The notes under the pieces were generated by a model. The model searched no databases and had not been told where the DNA came from. It saw nothing but the letters and a program-made list of their open reading frames with translations. 64,000 nucleotides of DNA, from positions 169,853-233,852 of the forward strand of contig CACJQI010000001.1 in assembly GCA_902595535.1 (NCBI GenBank), given 5' to 3'. This DNA is from an uncultured Pelagibacteraceae bacterium (GTDB taxonomy: Bacteria > Pseudomonadota > Alphaproteobacteria > Pelagibacterales > Pelagibacteraceae). Position numbers and translations under genes: made by a program. Positions 47,653 to 55,808 of this stretch are shown here, in pieces (the first letter of the stretch is position 1; each line of letters begins with the position of its first letter).

Positions 47653-48222
47653 ATGAATTATATCATTGAAGAATTTCTTTCATTTATAATTTTCTTTTGT
47701 TCATCTCTTCCTGGAAGAACTGGGGTTTATCTAAGAAAAATTCTTTATAAATTTTTAATTTATAGTCTTGGAAAAGATTTCTATACTGAAAATGGAGTAG
47801 TATTTACAGGTTTCAAAAATATTAATATTGGAAACAGTGTAAGACTAATGAGATATTCTTCAATAAATGCTGATAATGGCCATATTAAACTAGGAAACAA
47901 TATATCAATTAATTACAACGTAAACATAAATGCATCAGGCAATGGTGAGATTATATTTGGAGATAATGTATTAGTTGGTCAAAATACAGTTTTTAGAGCA
48001 TCTGATCATATATATAAGAAAGATCAAATAACTTATAAGAATATGCATTCATCAGGAAAAATAGTTGTAGGTAATAATGTATGGATTGGTGCCAATTGTG
48101 TAATACTTAAAAATGTTACTATTGGTGATAATAGCGTAATTGGAGCAAATTCGACAATTACAAAAAATATAGAAAAAAATAAAGTTGTTGTAGGATTAAA
48201 TAAAGTAATTAAAGAAATATAG
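47653..48222 (+). CDS. Hexapeptide-repeat acyltransferase
   Basis: This is a left-handed beta-helix O-acetyltransferase of the WbbJ/maltose-acetyltransferase type, probably acetylating a surface-glycan sugar. The 189-aa protein has an N-terminal hydrophobic stretch (residues 4-19), then hexapeptide repeats from about residue 55: NINIGNSVRL, IKLGNNISI and GEIIFGDNVLVGQNTVF. The active-site-like segment FRASDHIY follows, then VVGNNVWIGANCVILKNVTI, DNSVIGANSTI. It converges with the HisF-like gene (stops about 1 bp apart). Confidence 0.85.
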   Translation: MNYIIEEFLSFIIFFCSSLPGRTGVYLRKILYKFLIYSLGKDFYTENGVVFTGFKNINIGNSVRLMRYSSINADNGHIKLGNNISINYNVNINASGNGEIIFGDNVLVGQNTVFRASDHIYKKDQITYKNMHSSGKIVVGNNVWIGANCVILKNVTIGDNSVIGANSTITKNIEKNKVVVGLNKVIKEI

Positions 48223-48223
48223 A

Positions 48224-48967
48224 TTATTTAAATAAGTTTGTGGGGTAATTTATTAGTACAGATTTTAATTTGCCTTTATAAATAAATAAACTACTGCCAG
48301 CTATACCTTTAAATTTATAAATATCATTTATTTTTAAAATTTCATCTATGCTACTTAACCCCCCCAAAAAAACCAATGGTACATGTATGTTTTCTATTAT
48401 TTTATCTATTATTTGATAATTATAACCACACATTCCACCATCATTCTCTACAAAATGTAAAATAATTTCTCCACATCCAAGTTCTTGAATTTGTTTAATA
48501 AAATTAAATACGTCAATACCACTTTTTATTTTTTTATTTCTATAATCATATAAAAAAATTTTTCCATCTCTTTCAACTAAATTAAGTATTGAAACAACAC
48601 TTTGACTTCCAAATATTTTAGAGATCTCTGAGATAAGATGAATCTTTTCTAAAAGAACATTTCCTAATCCTAATTTTTCTACCCCTATAGAATATAGCTT
48701 AGAAGCTTGACCTAAACTGTTAATACTTCCGGCATAACAAACTGGCATTCTGCAACTTTGAAAAATATCTTTTAGATAATCTATATCTAAACTAGCTATT
48801 CTATTTCTATTTATGTCGCAAATAATTATTTCATCTACAAGCTTATCATTAAAGATTTTGATTATATTTAATGGGTCACCTATATACCTAGCATTTTGAA
48901 AATTTATGGTTTTATATATACCCCGATCATCTAATAAAAGTGCTGGTATTATTCTCGATTTTAACAT
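48224..48967 (-). CDS. wbuZ: HisF-like sugar amidation protein (WbuZ type)
   Basis: This is a HisF paralogue dedicated to surface-sugar modification. The 247-aa protein keeps the HisF barrel (RIIPALLLDDRG, FGSQSVVSILNL, VFLGGLSSIDEI, GIAGSSLF), but both catalytic aspartates of imidazole-glycerol-phosphate synthase are replaced. A gap-free comparison by eye with Thermotoga HisF puts Leu11 at Asp11 and Asn129 at Asp130. It can still stimulate the HisH-like glutaminase (48968) and channel ammonia to the WbpG/WbuX-like amidotransferase (49570). No other his genes are nearby. The gene is 1 bp from the HisH-like gene. Confidence 0.85.
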   Translation of the reverse strand: MLKSRIIPALLLDDRGIYKTINFQNARYIGDPLNIIKIFNDKLVDEIIICDINRNRIASLDIDYLKDIFQSCRMPVCYAGSINSLGQASKLYSIGVEKLGLGNVLLEKIHLISEISKIFGSQSVVSILNLVERDGKIFLYDYRNKKIKSGIDVFNFIKQIQELGCGEIILHFVENDGGMCGYNYQIIDKIIENIHVPLVFLGGLSSIDEILKINDIYKFKGIAGSSLFIYKGKLKSVLINYPTNLFK

Positions 48968-49573
48968 TTAGATTGCATCAAAATTTAAGAAAATTTTTTC
49001 ACCATTTTTATGACTTTTTTCTGGATGAAATTGGACACCAAAAACATTTTCATAATTTATAACAGAACAGAAATTTTCACCATAATTAGTAGATGCAATT
49101 ACATTTTTTGAATTAGATTTTTGAAAACAATAAGAGTGACAAAAATAAAAATAACTCTCTTCATTTATTCCGTTTAATAATTTTGAGTCATTATCAATAT
49201 GTAAATTATTCCAACCCATGTGAGGCACTGGAAGGTTTGAGCTATGTTTAAATTTAAAAACTTGATCATCTATTAGTGATAAACCACTCTCGATACCTTC
49301 CTCACTTTTTTTTCCAAGTAATTGCATACCAACACAAATTCCTAAAATATATTTTTTTTTATAAATGATATCCTCAAAAATATTATTCCATTGATGAAAA
49401 TCATTTATTCTACTCATAGATGAATCGAAAGAACTTACACCAGGTAGAATATATTTATCTATACTACTAGATTGCTTTCCATCTGTTAAAATTTTATTTT
49501 TTATATGAAGAGAATCTAAAATATTTTTTACAGCATTAATATTGCTATACCCATAATTAATAACACCTATCAA
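48968..49573 (-). CDS. wbuY: HisH-like glutamine amidotransferase (WbuY type)
   Basis: This class I glutamine amidotransferase is predicted to supply ammonia for sugar amidation. The 201-aa protein has the oxyanion region LPGVSSFDSSMS near residue 43, the catalytic Cys80 in LGICVGMQLLGKKSEEGIES, VPHMGWNNL near residue 136 and the His183/Glu185 pair in GVQFHPEKS. The triad is intact, unlike the HisF partner's catalytic residues. It overlaps the WbpG-like gene by 4 nt and precedes the HisF-like gene by 1 bp, so the three form a unit. Confidence 0.88.
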   Translation of the reverse strand: MIGVINYGYSNINAVKNILDSLHIKNKILTDGKQSSSIDKYILPGVSSFDSSMSRINDFHQWNNIFEDIIYKKKYILGICVGMQLLGKKSEEGIESGLSLIDDQVFKFKHSSNLPVPHMGWNNLHIDNDSKLLNGINEESYFYFCHSYCFQKSNSKNVIASTNYGENFCSVINYENVFGVQFHPEKSHKNGEKIFLNFDAI

Positions 49574-50694
49574 TGAATTAATCTCCTTTCAATTTTAAGA
49601 ATTCTTGAAACCATGACAAAAAATTGAATAATATGATAATTTGATTTAAAGTCTCTAAAACTTTTATTCTTTGAATTAAAAAGTTCATGAAGATCATCTA
49701 CAGATATACCAAGTTTTTTAGATATATAATTAAAATCATCAATTTTTTCTTCCTCTGTATAAGGCTTAATTTTTAGTTCATCAATTGCCTCATCTCTGGT
49801 CATTTGATTGGTAAGAATTAAACTAGACAGATGTGCTTTTCTTTTATCATATCCAAACTTTTCAAGAAGCCAATATCCCTCATAAAACCTTGTAAAACGT
49901 GATTCGTAATGTTTATATTTATATTTAGTCCAATTAAACTTATCTTGTAGAAGCTTTATTGCCTTTTTTTTCTCATAATTAATATAATTCAAAGGTTGTA
50001 TTACTTTCATTTTTTTAAAATACTTATAATAAATTTTGTATTTAAAAATGTCTGACATGGGTATTGTATTTAATTCAACCGTTCCAAAAATCTCATGGAT
50101 AGATCTTAATTGTTTCAGGTCACTGGCATGATAATGCCATTCTAAAGGCTCTCTTATACATTCAGTAGAATAATTTCCTCCATTTAAAATATATTTAATC
50201 TTGTTTTTTTTAGCAAAGTTATACATTGATGCAAAAAAAACATGATCTTGAGGAGTGTCTAAACATGGAACTCCAGATTTAAAATATGACAATTGTAAAT
50301 CTTGCATTTCTTTCCAATTTATAACTTCTGTATATAGTTCAAGATCTAATCCTGAAATAATCTTATCAATATTACTAACTGCTAACTCTGAATTCCAACC
50401 AGCATCTACATGATAAATTAAGGGATTTAAGCCTAATATTTCTTTTGCATAATAAGCTAAGTATGAACTATCTACTCCTCCACTAATTCCTAAAATACAG
50501 TCAAAATTTTCATGTTTATTTTCATTTTTGATTTTATTTGCTAGATCTTTTATTTGATTTTCTTTTTTGCCATCATTTTTCCAAATCGGTTCAATATTTT
50601 TATGATAATTACTACAATGATTACATAAACCTTTAAAATCAAATTTAATTTTTGGATCTGTTTCATCCATTACACAATTAATACAAACTTTCAT
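49570..50694 (-). CDS. wbuX: N-acetyl sugar amidotransferase (WbpG/WbuX type)
   Basis: This PP-loop ATPase is predicted to convert an acetamido group of a nucleotide- or lipid-linked sugar to acetamidino, as described for the Pseudomonas WbpG/HisH2/HisF2 system. The 374-aa protein has an N-terminal zinc-ribbon-like site (Cys4, Cys7, Cys24, Cys27), PP-loop GISGGVDSSYLAYYAKE at about residues 69-85, and LNGGNYSTECIREPLEWHYH near residue 174. It overlaps the HisH-like gene by 4 nt and follows a glycosyltransferase by 3 bp. Confidence 0.87.
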   Translation of the reverse strand: MKVCINCVMDETDPKIKFDFKGLCNHCSNYHKNIEPIWKNDGKKENQIKDLANKIKNENKHENFDCILGISGGVDSSYLAYYAKEILGLNPLIYHVDAGWNSELAVSNIDKIISGLDLELYTEVINWKEMQDLQLSYFKSGVPCLDTPQDHVFFASMYNFAKKNKIKYILNGGNYSTECIREPLEWHYHASDLKQLRSIHEIFGTVELNTIPMSDIFKYKIYYKYFKKMKVIQPLNYINYEKKKAIKLLQDKFNWTKYKYKHYESRFTRFYEGYWLLEKFGYDKRKAHLSSLILTNQMTRDEAIDELKIKPYTEEEKIDDFNYISKKLGISVDDLHELFNSKNKSFRDFKSNYHIIQFFVMVSRILKIERRLIH

Positions 50695-50697
50695 AAT

Positions 50698-51819
50698 TTA
50701 ATTTTTCATTGTGTAATAGTAGTAATTTTCATATTTTTTTGAAATTTGGCTTACAGATAGTTCATTAATAACAATATTGTAAGATTTGTTTATAATTTTT
50801 CTTCTATAAGAAGGATTTAATGATAAAAAATCAATATAACTTAAAAATTTGTCCGGTTCATTATTTTTAACAATACAAAATTGATTTTTTTGTTGAAATA
50901 AATCAAAAATAATACCTACTTTATTTGATATCAATGGTTTCTTCATAAAAATTCCCTCTAGAGATGTCATTGGCCCCGCTTCTGATAAAGACGTACATAT
51001 CATTATATCGCTTTTAGATATAATTCTAGGAATATTTTTTTGATATCCAATATAATTTAATTTGCTTTTTCCAAATTTCTTAAATTCTAAAATTAAACTT
51101 TTAGCATAATTTTTTTGAGTATTTGCGAATCCACCACATAAAGTAAAATGAAGGTTCTTTGGAGACATTTTTACAATTTTTAAAAATACCTCAATTCCTT
51201 TGATTTTGGTCAAATTAGCTATCATAAGAATATTAATTTTCTTTTTATTAAATTTTTTATTTTTATATCTTTTTGCATCAAAAAATTTTATCGAAACAGG
51301 TGCATATATTTTTCTTAACTTTCTATTAAATTTACATTTGTTTAAGTAATAATTTCTTACAACACTACTTGTAACAAGTATATTTGGTTTAAAAATATTA
51401 TTTAAAATTTTAAAAGTAATTTTAATTATAGGTGGAAGGTTGGCATCCTCTAATACCCAGATTGTTGGTATTTTAATTAGTGATGAAGCAATTAATGCTT
51501 TAAAGTGAGGTGTAGAATTTACCTGTACAAGATCAGGTTTTAGCTTAATTAAAATTAAAATTAATCTTATTAATTCAGGAATAAAAAAAATTATATACTT
51601 TATTAATGTTTTAAATTCTTTTGATAATCTTGTTATTTTTATTTCTTCATAACTTAATTTATTTTCAATTAGTTTTTTTTTGAAAATCTGATTCTGGTCA
51701 TTAGATATTAAAAAAGAAATATCAAACTCTTTATTTAAATGATTTGCAACTAATACCATTCTGTGCTGAGGACCACCATATCTTGCATCCTCATCTATAT
51801 AGATTATTTTTTTTTTCAT
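50698..51819 (-). CDS. Glycosyltransferase, family 4-like (GT-B)
   Basis: This is a predicted retaining glycosyltransferase transferring a sugar during surface-polysaccharide assembly. The 373-aa protein starts IIYIDEDARYGGPQHRMVLV and has a GT-B C-terminal half with ILMIANLTKIKGIEVFLKIV near residue 198, LNYIGYQKN near residue 244 and the donor-site pattern CTSLSEAGPMTSLEGIFMKK near residue 264, the usual E-x7-E-like region of GT4 enzymes. It is upstream of the amidotransferase trio, so it may add the amidinated sugar (inference). Confidence 0.82.
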   Translation of the reverse strand: MKKKIIYIDEDARYGGPQHRMVLVANHLNKEFDISFLISNDQNQIFKKKLIENKLSYEEIKITRLSKEFKTLIKYIIFFIPELIRLILILIKLKPDLVQVNSTPHFKALIASSLIKIPTIWVLEDANLPPIIKITFKILNNIFKPNILVTSSVVRNYYLNKCKFNRKLRKIYAPVSIKFFDAKRYKNKKFNKKKINILMIANLTKIKGIEVFLKIVKMSPKNLHFTLCGGFANTQKNYAKSLILEFKKFGKSKLNYIGYQKNIPRIISKSDIMICTSLSEAGPMTSLEGIFMKKPLISNKVGIIFDLFQQKNQFCIVKNNEPDKFLSYIDFLSLNPSYRRKIINKSYNIVINELSVSQISKKYENYYYYTMKN

Positions 51820-51894
51820 TATTTGGCAACTTTGTTCAATTGATCTTTAAAATAAAAAGTTTTATTTAATAAAATAATAGTTATTTTATATATC
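51820..51894. promoter_or_regulatory. Divergent spacer GT4 / 2OG oxygenase
   Basis: This 75-bp, nearly all A/T spacer separates divergent start codons and must hold promoters in both directions. No convincing -35/-10 pair or operator can be separated from the background AT composition. Confidence 0.25.
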
Positions 51895-52662
51895 ATGAAA
51901 CAAAATAATCTTAAATTATTGGCTAAATACTTAGACAAAAAAATTCTTGAGTCAAAAAATTTTTCAAATAAGCCATTTGATCACTTTTATATAAATAATT
52001 TTTTACCCTTAAAATTTGCAAAACTTTGTGAGAAAAGCTTCCCTGATCTAAAAAAATTTAAATGGGACTATAAAAAAATAGATAATATTGAGGTCAAGCA
52101 TAGGTCTGTATGGAAATCTGAATTTGATATACCAGATAACATAGTAGATATAGTCAGAATTTTAAACTCATCTATAATTCTTAAGACTCTCTCAAAAGTT
52201 TTTAAAATTGAAAAAATTTTACCTGACCCATATTTTATGGGAGGAGGACTAAATATTTCTGAAAAAGGAGGAGCCCTAGGAACCCATATTGATGGAAATT
52301 ATAATGATCAAACTGGTTTAAATAGAAGATTAAATGCAATTATATATTTAACAAAAAATTGGAAAATAAATTATGGAGGAGAGCTAGGATTTTACAATTA
52401 TAATGGCAAAAAACTTATTAAGTGTATTGAACCTAGATTTAATAGATTAGTTGTATTTAATACAAACGATTATAGCTATCATGGTATTCCCAATAAAATC
52501 AATTACCCTAAGACCAATCCAAGAAAATCAATAATATTGTATTATTATACTAAAGCAAAAAGAGAAAAATCAGAAACCAAAATCTCGAAACCTCATAGTG
52601 CTCTTTGGGTAAAAAGAAAATATAAAGATCATAAAAACAAGTCAACCAGAGGTTATTTTTGA
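51895..52662 (+). CDS. 2-Oxoglutarate/Fe(II)-dependent oxygenase
   Basis: This is a predicted non-heme iron dioxygenase with a double-stranded beta-helix core. The 255-aa protein has the facial triad His131 and Asp133 (GTHIDGNYND) and His196 (NDYSYHGIPN), and the 2-oxoglutarate-binding Arg210 in NPRKSIILYYYTK. GGGLNISEKGGALGTHID is typical of the prolyl-hydroxylase-like 2OG-FeII family (PF13640). It is the only plus-strand gene in a minus-strand glycosyltransferase run and overlaps the next gene tail-to-tail by 10 nt. Its substrate could be a sugar, lipid or small molecule; this cannot be read from sequence. Confidence 0.85.
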   Translation: MKQNNLKLLAKYLDKKILESKNFSNKPFDHFYINNFLPLKFAKLCEKSFPDLKKFKWDYKKIDNIEVKHRSVWKSEFDIPDNIVDIVRILNSSIILKTLSKVFKIEKILPDPYFMGGGLNISEKGGALGTHIDGNYNDQTGLNRRLNAIIYLTKNWKINYGGELGFYNYNGKKLIKCIEPRFNRLVVFNTNDYSYHGIPNKINYPKTNPRKSIILYYYTKAKREKSETKISKPHSALWVKRKYKDHKNKSTRGYF

Positions 52663-53861
52663 TCAATCAAATTAATTAGGTCATTATAAATATTTTTAAA
52701 ATAAAACTGTTTTTTTGTTATTGTTGTATTGGTTGACAAATAATTTTTCAGAATATTTTTATTTTTAATTATTTTAATTATTTTTTTAGCAGCATCATTA
52801 TAATTTCCACTATCGGCTGTGATACCACAGCGCATACTTGAAATTAATTTAGATGTTTCCCCTGATATAAGTCCAAAAATAGGTTTATTTAGTGATAAGT
52901 AAGTTTGTAATTTCGCAGGGATTGTAATTTTAAATAATTCATTTTTCTTTAAAGATAAAAAAAGCATATCAGTAAATTTAGAATAGTTCCTAATATATTC
53001 TTTGTTAATTCTTCCAAAAAAGTAAATGTGATCTTTTAAATTTAATCTTTCAACTTCCTCCAATATTCTCAATTTATCTCTTCCATCTCCTATAACAATA
53101 AATTTAAATGGTATTTTTTTTTCTTTAATAATTTTCAAAATCTTCAAAATTCCCATAAAATCTTGAGAGTGTCCAATATTACCTATATACATAAGTTTAA
53201 ACACATTGCTTGTTAAAATTTTTTTTTTCTTAACTTCAATTATTTTTTTTTTATATTTAGTAGTGTCTATCCAATTAGGGAAAAAAATTATTTTTTTTTT
53301 AAAATTTTTGTTTCTTATTTTTTTTTTAAAACTATTTGATTGAACTAAAATATAGTCAGTATTTTTGTAAATATAATTTGTGATTATTGCAAAAATAAAT
53401 TTTAAATTTTTAACAAATGGTAAATTTACATGATTAAGTGTATCTGGCCATAAATCATTAACCCATAATGCCATTTTAGATTTTTTAAAAAACTTAATAA
53501 TAACAGCGGCAATTCCAACTGTTATTGGTGATGGTTGATAAACAAATATAAAATCAAATTTTTTTTCTTTTAAATAAAAAAGACCAAATATTGGTAACGT
53601 GAATAAGAAACTTAGATAGTTTAAAAGAATACTTAGGTTTGTTCTAGTGCGTCTAAAAACTGGTACCCTATATATTTTTATATTTTTTATTTTTTTATGT
53701 ATAAAATTTTTAAAATAATTTTTTGAAGGGTAGGAGGGTTTACCAGTTAATACTAAAACTTCATATTTTTTTGATAAATCAAAAACTAATTCATTTATTT
53801 TAAAATCCTCTGGCCAAAAATAATGTGATATTACTAAAACGGTTTTACGTTTTTTTTCCAT
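52653..53861 (-). CDS. Glycosyltransferase, WbuB/WcaI-like (GT4)
   Basis: The N-terminal segment VISHYFWPEDFKINELVFDL followed by VLTGKPSYPS is characteristic of the WbuB/WcaI group of family 4 glycosyltransferases; E. coli WbuB transfers L-FucNAc. The 402-aa protein has the C-terminal donor-binding part with LMYIGNIGHSQDFMGILKIL near residue 228 and FFGRINKEYI near residue 283. It overlaps the 2-epimerase gene by 28 nt. Its link to the epimerase and reductase suggests that it transfers the 6-deoxy-HexNAc they make (inference). Confidence 0.85.
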   Translation of the reverse strand: MEKKRKTVLVISHYFWPEDFKINELVFDLSKKYEVLVLTGKPSYPSKNYFKNFIHKKIKNIKIYRVPVFRRTRTNLSILLNYLSFLFTLPIFGLFYLKEKKFDFIFVYQPSPITVGIAAVIIKFFKKSKMALWVNDLWPDTLNHVNLPFVKNLKFIFAIITNYIYKNTDYILVQSNSFKKKIRNKNFKKKIIFFPNWIDTTKYKKKIIEVKKKKILTSNVFKLMYIGNIGHSQDFMGILKILKIIKEKKIPFKFIVIGDGRDKLRILEEVERLNLKDHIYFFGRINKEYIRNYSKFTDMLFLSLKKNELFKITIPAKLQTYLSLNKPIFGLISGETSKLISSMRCGITADSGNYNDAAKKIIKIIKNKNILKNYLSTNTTITKKQFYFKNIYNDLINLIDQK

Positions 53862-54970
53862 ACTTTATTATTTATATAATCAATATAACTTATAATAATA
53901 TTTGAAATTTTGTCTGAAACATTATCTACATTGTAATCATCTACTAGCTTACTAAAATCTTCTTTATTATTTTTCGTTATTACATTTATTCCATTAATTA
54001 ACTTATCCCTATTAAAACCAGTCATTATTAATACACCTTCCTCCATTCCTTCTGCTCTTTCTGTAGAATCTCTAAGACTAATTGCAGGAAAATTTAGAAT
54101 TGATGCTTCCTCCATTAAACTGCCGCTGTCAGATATGACACAAAAGGAATTTTTTTGTAAAAATATATAGTCTGAGTATTTAAATGGTTTTAAAAATATA
54201 AAGTTTTTGAATTTTTTTATATTAGTATTTAAAACTTTCATCGTTCTAGGATGTAAAGAAAATATAATTTTTTTTTTAAAAATAACTGATAAATTTTTTA
54301 TTTCATTCATCAAATAAACTAATTTTTTGAGAGAGGTGTTTTCATCTCTATGAAGACTAACTAATAAATATTTTTTCTTATTTATTTTTAAATTTTTTAA
54401 TATTTTTGAACTTGAGATTTTTTCATTCATATACTGAATAACTTCTTTGACTGGACTACCAACATTGATAATCTGATCCGTAGGCAAACCTTCTCTTACA
54501 AGATTTTCCCTAGAAATTTTTGAATAAGTTAAGTTAATATCAGAAATATGATCTATCAATTTTCTATTTAATTCCTCAGGTACGCATTGATCAAAGCATC
54601 TATTTCCTGCTTCATAATGAAATATTGGTATTTTTTTTCTTTTTGCAACATAAGCAGCTAAACATGAATTTGTATCTCCTAGAAAAAAGACCGCATCTGG
54701 TTTAATTTTTTCTAAAATTTTATTTATTTTAGGTAACATACTTGATAAGAAATTAATTGGATCATCGTTTTTGATATTTAAAGTAAAATCAGGCCTTCTT
54801 AAATTAATATCTTTAAAAAATATTTGATTTAATGATTTTGAAAAATTCTGACCTGTATGAACTAGTTTATGATCAAAGTTTTTATCAAATTTTTTAATTA
54901 TACAAGCGAGTTTAATTATTTCTGGTCTAGTTCCAATGATTGTTAATATTTTAATTTTTCTACTTTGCAT
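53834..54970 (-). CDS. UDP-HexNAc 2-epimerase (FnlC/WbjD type)
   Basis: This is a non-hydrolysing UDP-N-acetylhexosamine 2-epimerase. The 378-aa protein has TIGTRPEIIKLACIIKKF near residue 11, HTGQNFSKSL near residue 38, LGDTNSCLAAYVAKRK near residue 97 and SDSGSLMEEASILNFPAISL near residue 284. The stretch IFHYEAGNRCFDQCVPEELN has Asn where WecB usually has Leu after AG. That form, AGNRCFD, is typical of the FnlC/WbjD group that completes UDP-L-FucNAc or UDP-L-QuiNAc. It overlaps the reductase gene by 11 nt. Confidence 0.88.
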   Translation of the reverse strand: MQSRKIKILTIIGTRPEIIKLACIIKKFDKNFDHKLVHTGQNFSKSLNQIFFKDINLRRPDFTLNIKNDDPINFLSSMLPKINKILEKIKPDAVFFLGDTNSCLAAYVAKRKKIPIFHYEAGNRCFDQCVPEELNRKLIDHISDINLTYSKISRENLVREGLPTDQIINVGSPVKEVIQYMNEKISSSKILKNLKINKKKYLLVSLHRDENTSLKKLVYLMNEIKNLSVIFKKKIIFSLHPRTMKVLNTNIKKFKNFIFLKPFKYSDYIFLQKNSFCVISDSGSLMEEASILNFPAISLRDSTERAEGMEEGVLIMTGFNRDKLINGINVITKNNKEDFSKLVDDYNVDNVSDKISNIIISYIDYINNKVWKKNVKPF

Positions 54971-55808
54971 ACCGTAAAAAATAATTTTTGTTTTCTAATA
55001 TCATTTTGTTCCAAGTTTTTTTAACATAACCTGTTTGTCTTGTGAATCTACTACTATCTAATGATCTATCTATATTAAATTTATTCTCTTTTTTTATAGT
55101 GATATCTTTATTATAAATTTTTCTTATTTTTTTTAAAAGATTATATTTATTTATTTTTTTTCCTGAAACATGATATAAACCTACAATCTCTCTATCAAAA
55201 ATAATTTTTGTGTATAGAATTTTACTTAATTCTAGGGTTGTGAGTCCTGAAAAATAGGCTTTTGTAAATCCCAAAATCGAATTTTCTTGTTTTAAAAACC
55301 ATTCTAAAAGTCCCCTTTTGTTCTTAATCTCATGACCAATTATAGATGTTCTTATAACTAAATTTTTATCAGAATTAAACTCTCCTCGTAATTTACTTTT
55401 TCCATATAAATCTACTGGGTTTGAGATTGATTTTTCTGAATTTTTTTTACTCTTTCCTGAAAATACACAATCTGTACTAATGTGAATTAATCTAAAATTT
55501 AAATCTTTTGAAATTTCATTAAGATAATTTGGTAACTTTGAATTAATTTTTATTACCTGTTTTGAAGGTATATTTTTGACTTCAGATTTAACTATGCCTA
55601 TACAATTTATGACTATATCTGGAGATAATTTTAATATTTTTTTTTTTAAAATTTTAAAATCTTTAATATTAACTTTTGAAAAAATATTTTTTTTTTTTAT
55701 TATATTGTTCCTTATTGTTCCAAAAACTTCCAATTTTTTTTTTGAATGAAGATAATGAAATAATGTAAAACCCAACATTCCATTGGCTCCCAAAATTAAA
55801 ATTTTCAT
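54960..55808 (-). CDS. RmlD-type nucleotide-sugar 4-reductase
   Basis: This extended-SDR reductase has Rossmann motif ILGANGMLGFTLFHYLHS (residues 4-21), VINCIGIVKSEVKN near residue 70, ISTDCVFSGK near residue 110 and the catalytic YxxxK in VDLYGKSKLRGE near residue 130. At 282 aa it lacks the extra C-terminal cupin domain of FnlB/WbjC and is the size of RmlD/WbvR. This may favour UDP-L-rhamnosamine/L-QuiNAc synthesis over L-FucNAc. It overlaps both neighbours by 4-11 nt. Confidence 0.83.
   Translation of the reverse strand: MKILILGANGMLGFTLFHYLHSKKKLEVFGTIRNNIIKKKNIFSKVNIKDFKILKKKILKLSPDIVINCIGIVKSEVKNIPSKQVIKINSKLPNYLNEISKDLNFRLIHISTDCVFSGKSKKNSEKSISNPVDLYGKSKLRGEFNSDKNLVIRTSIIGHEIKNKRGLLEWFLKQENSILGFTKAYFSGLTTLELSKILYTKIIFDREIVGLYHVSGKKINKYNLLKKIRKIYNKDITIKKENKFNIDRSLDSSRFTRQTGYVKKTWNKMILENKNYFLRYAK

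Noticed and set aside
48224..49573. hisF/hisH as part of histidine biosynthesis
   Set aside because: No other his genes are nearby, a WbpG-like sugar amidotransferase overlaps the HisH-like gene, and the HisF-like protein lacks both catalytic aspartates.
53280..53340. Poly-T/poly-A runs as frameshift hotspots or terminators
   Set aside because: Runs of 8-10 T occur throughout the coding sequence as Lys/Phe codons in this AT-rich genome. The reading frames pass through them intact and no stem precedes them.
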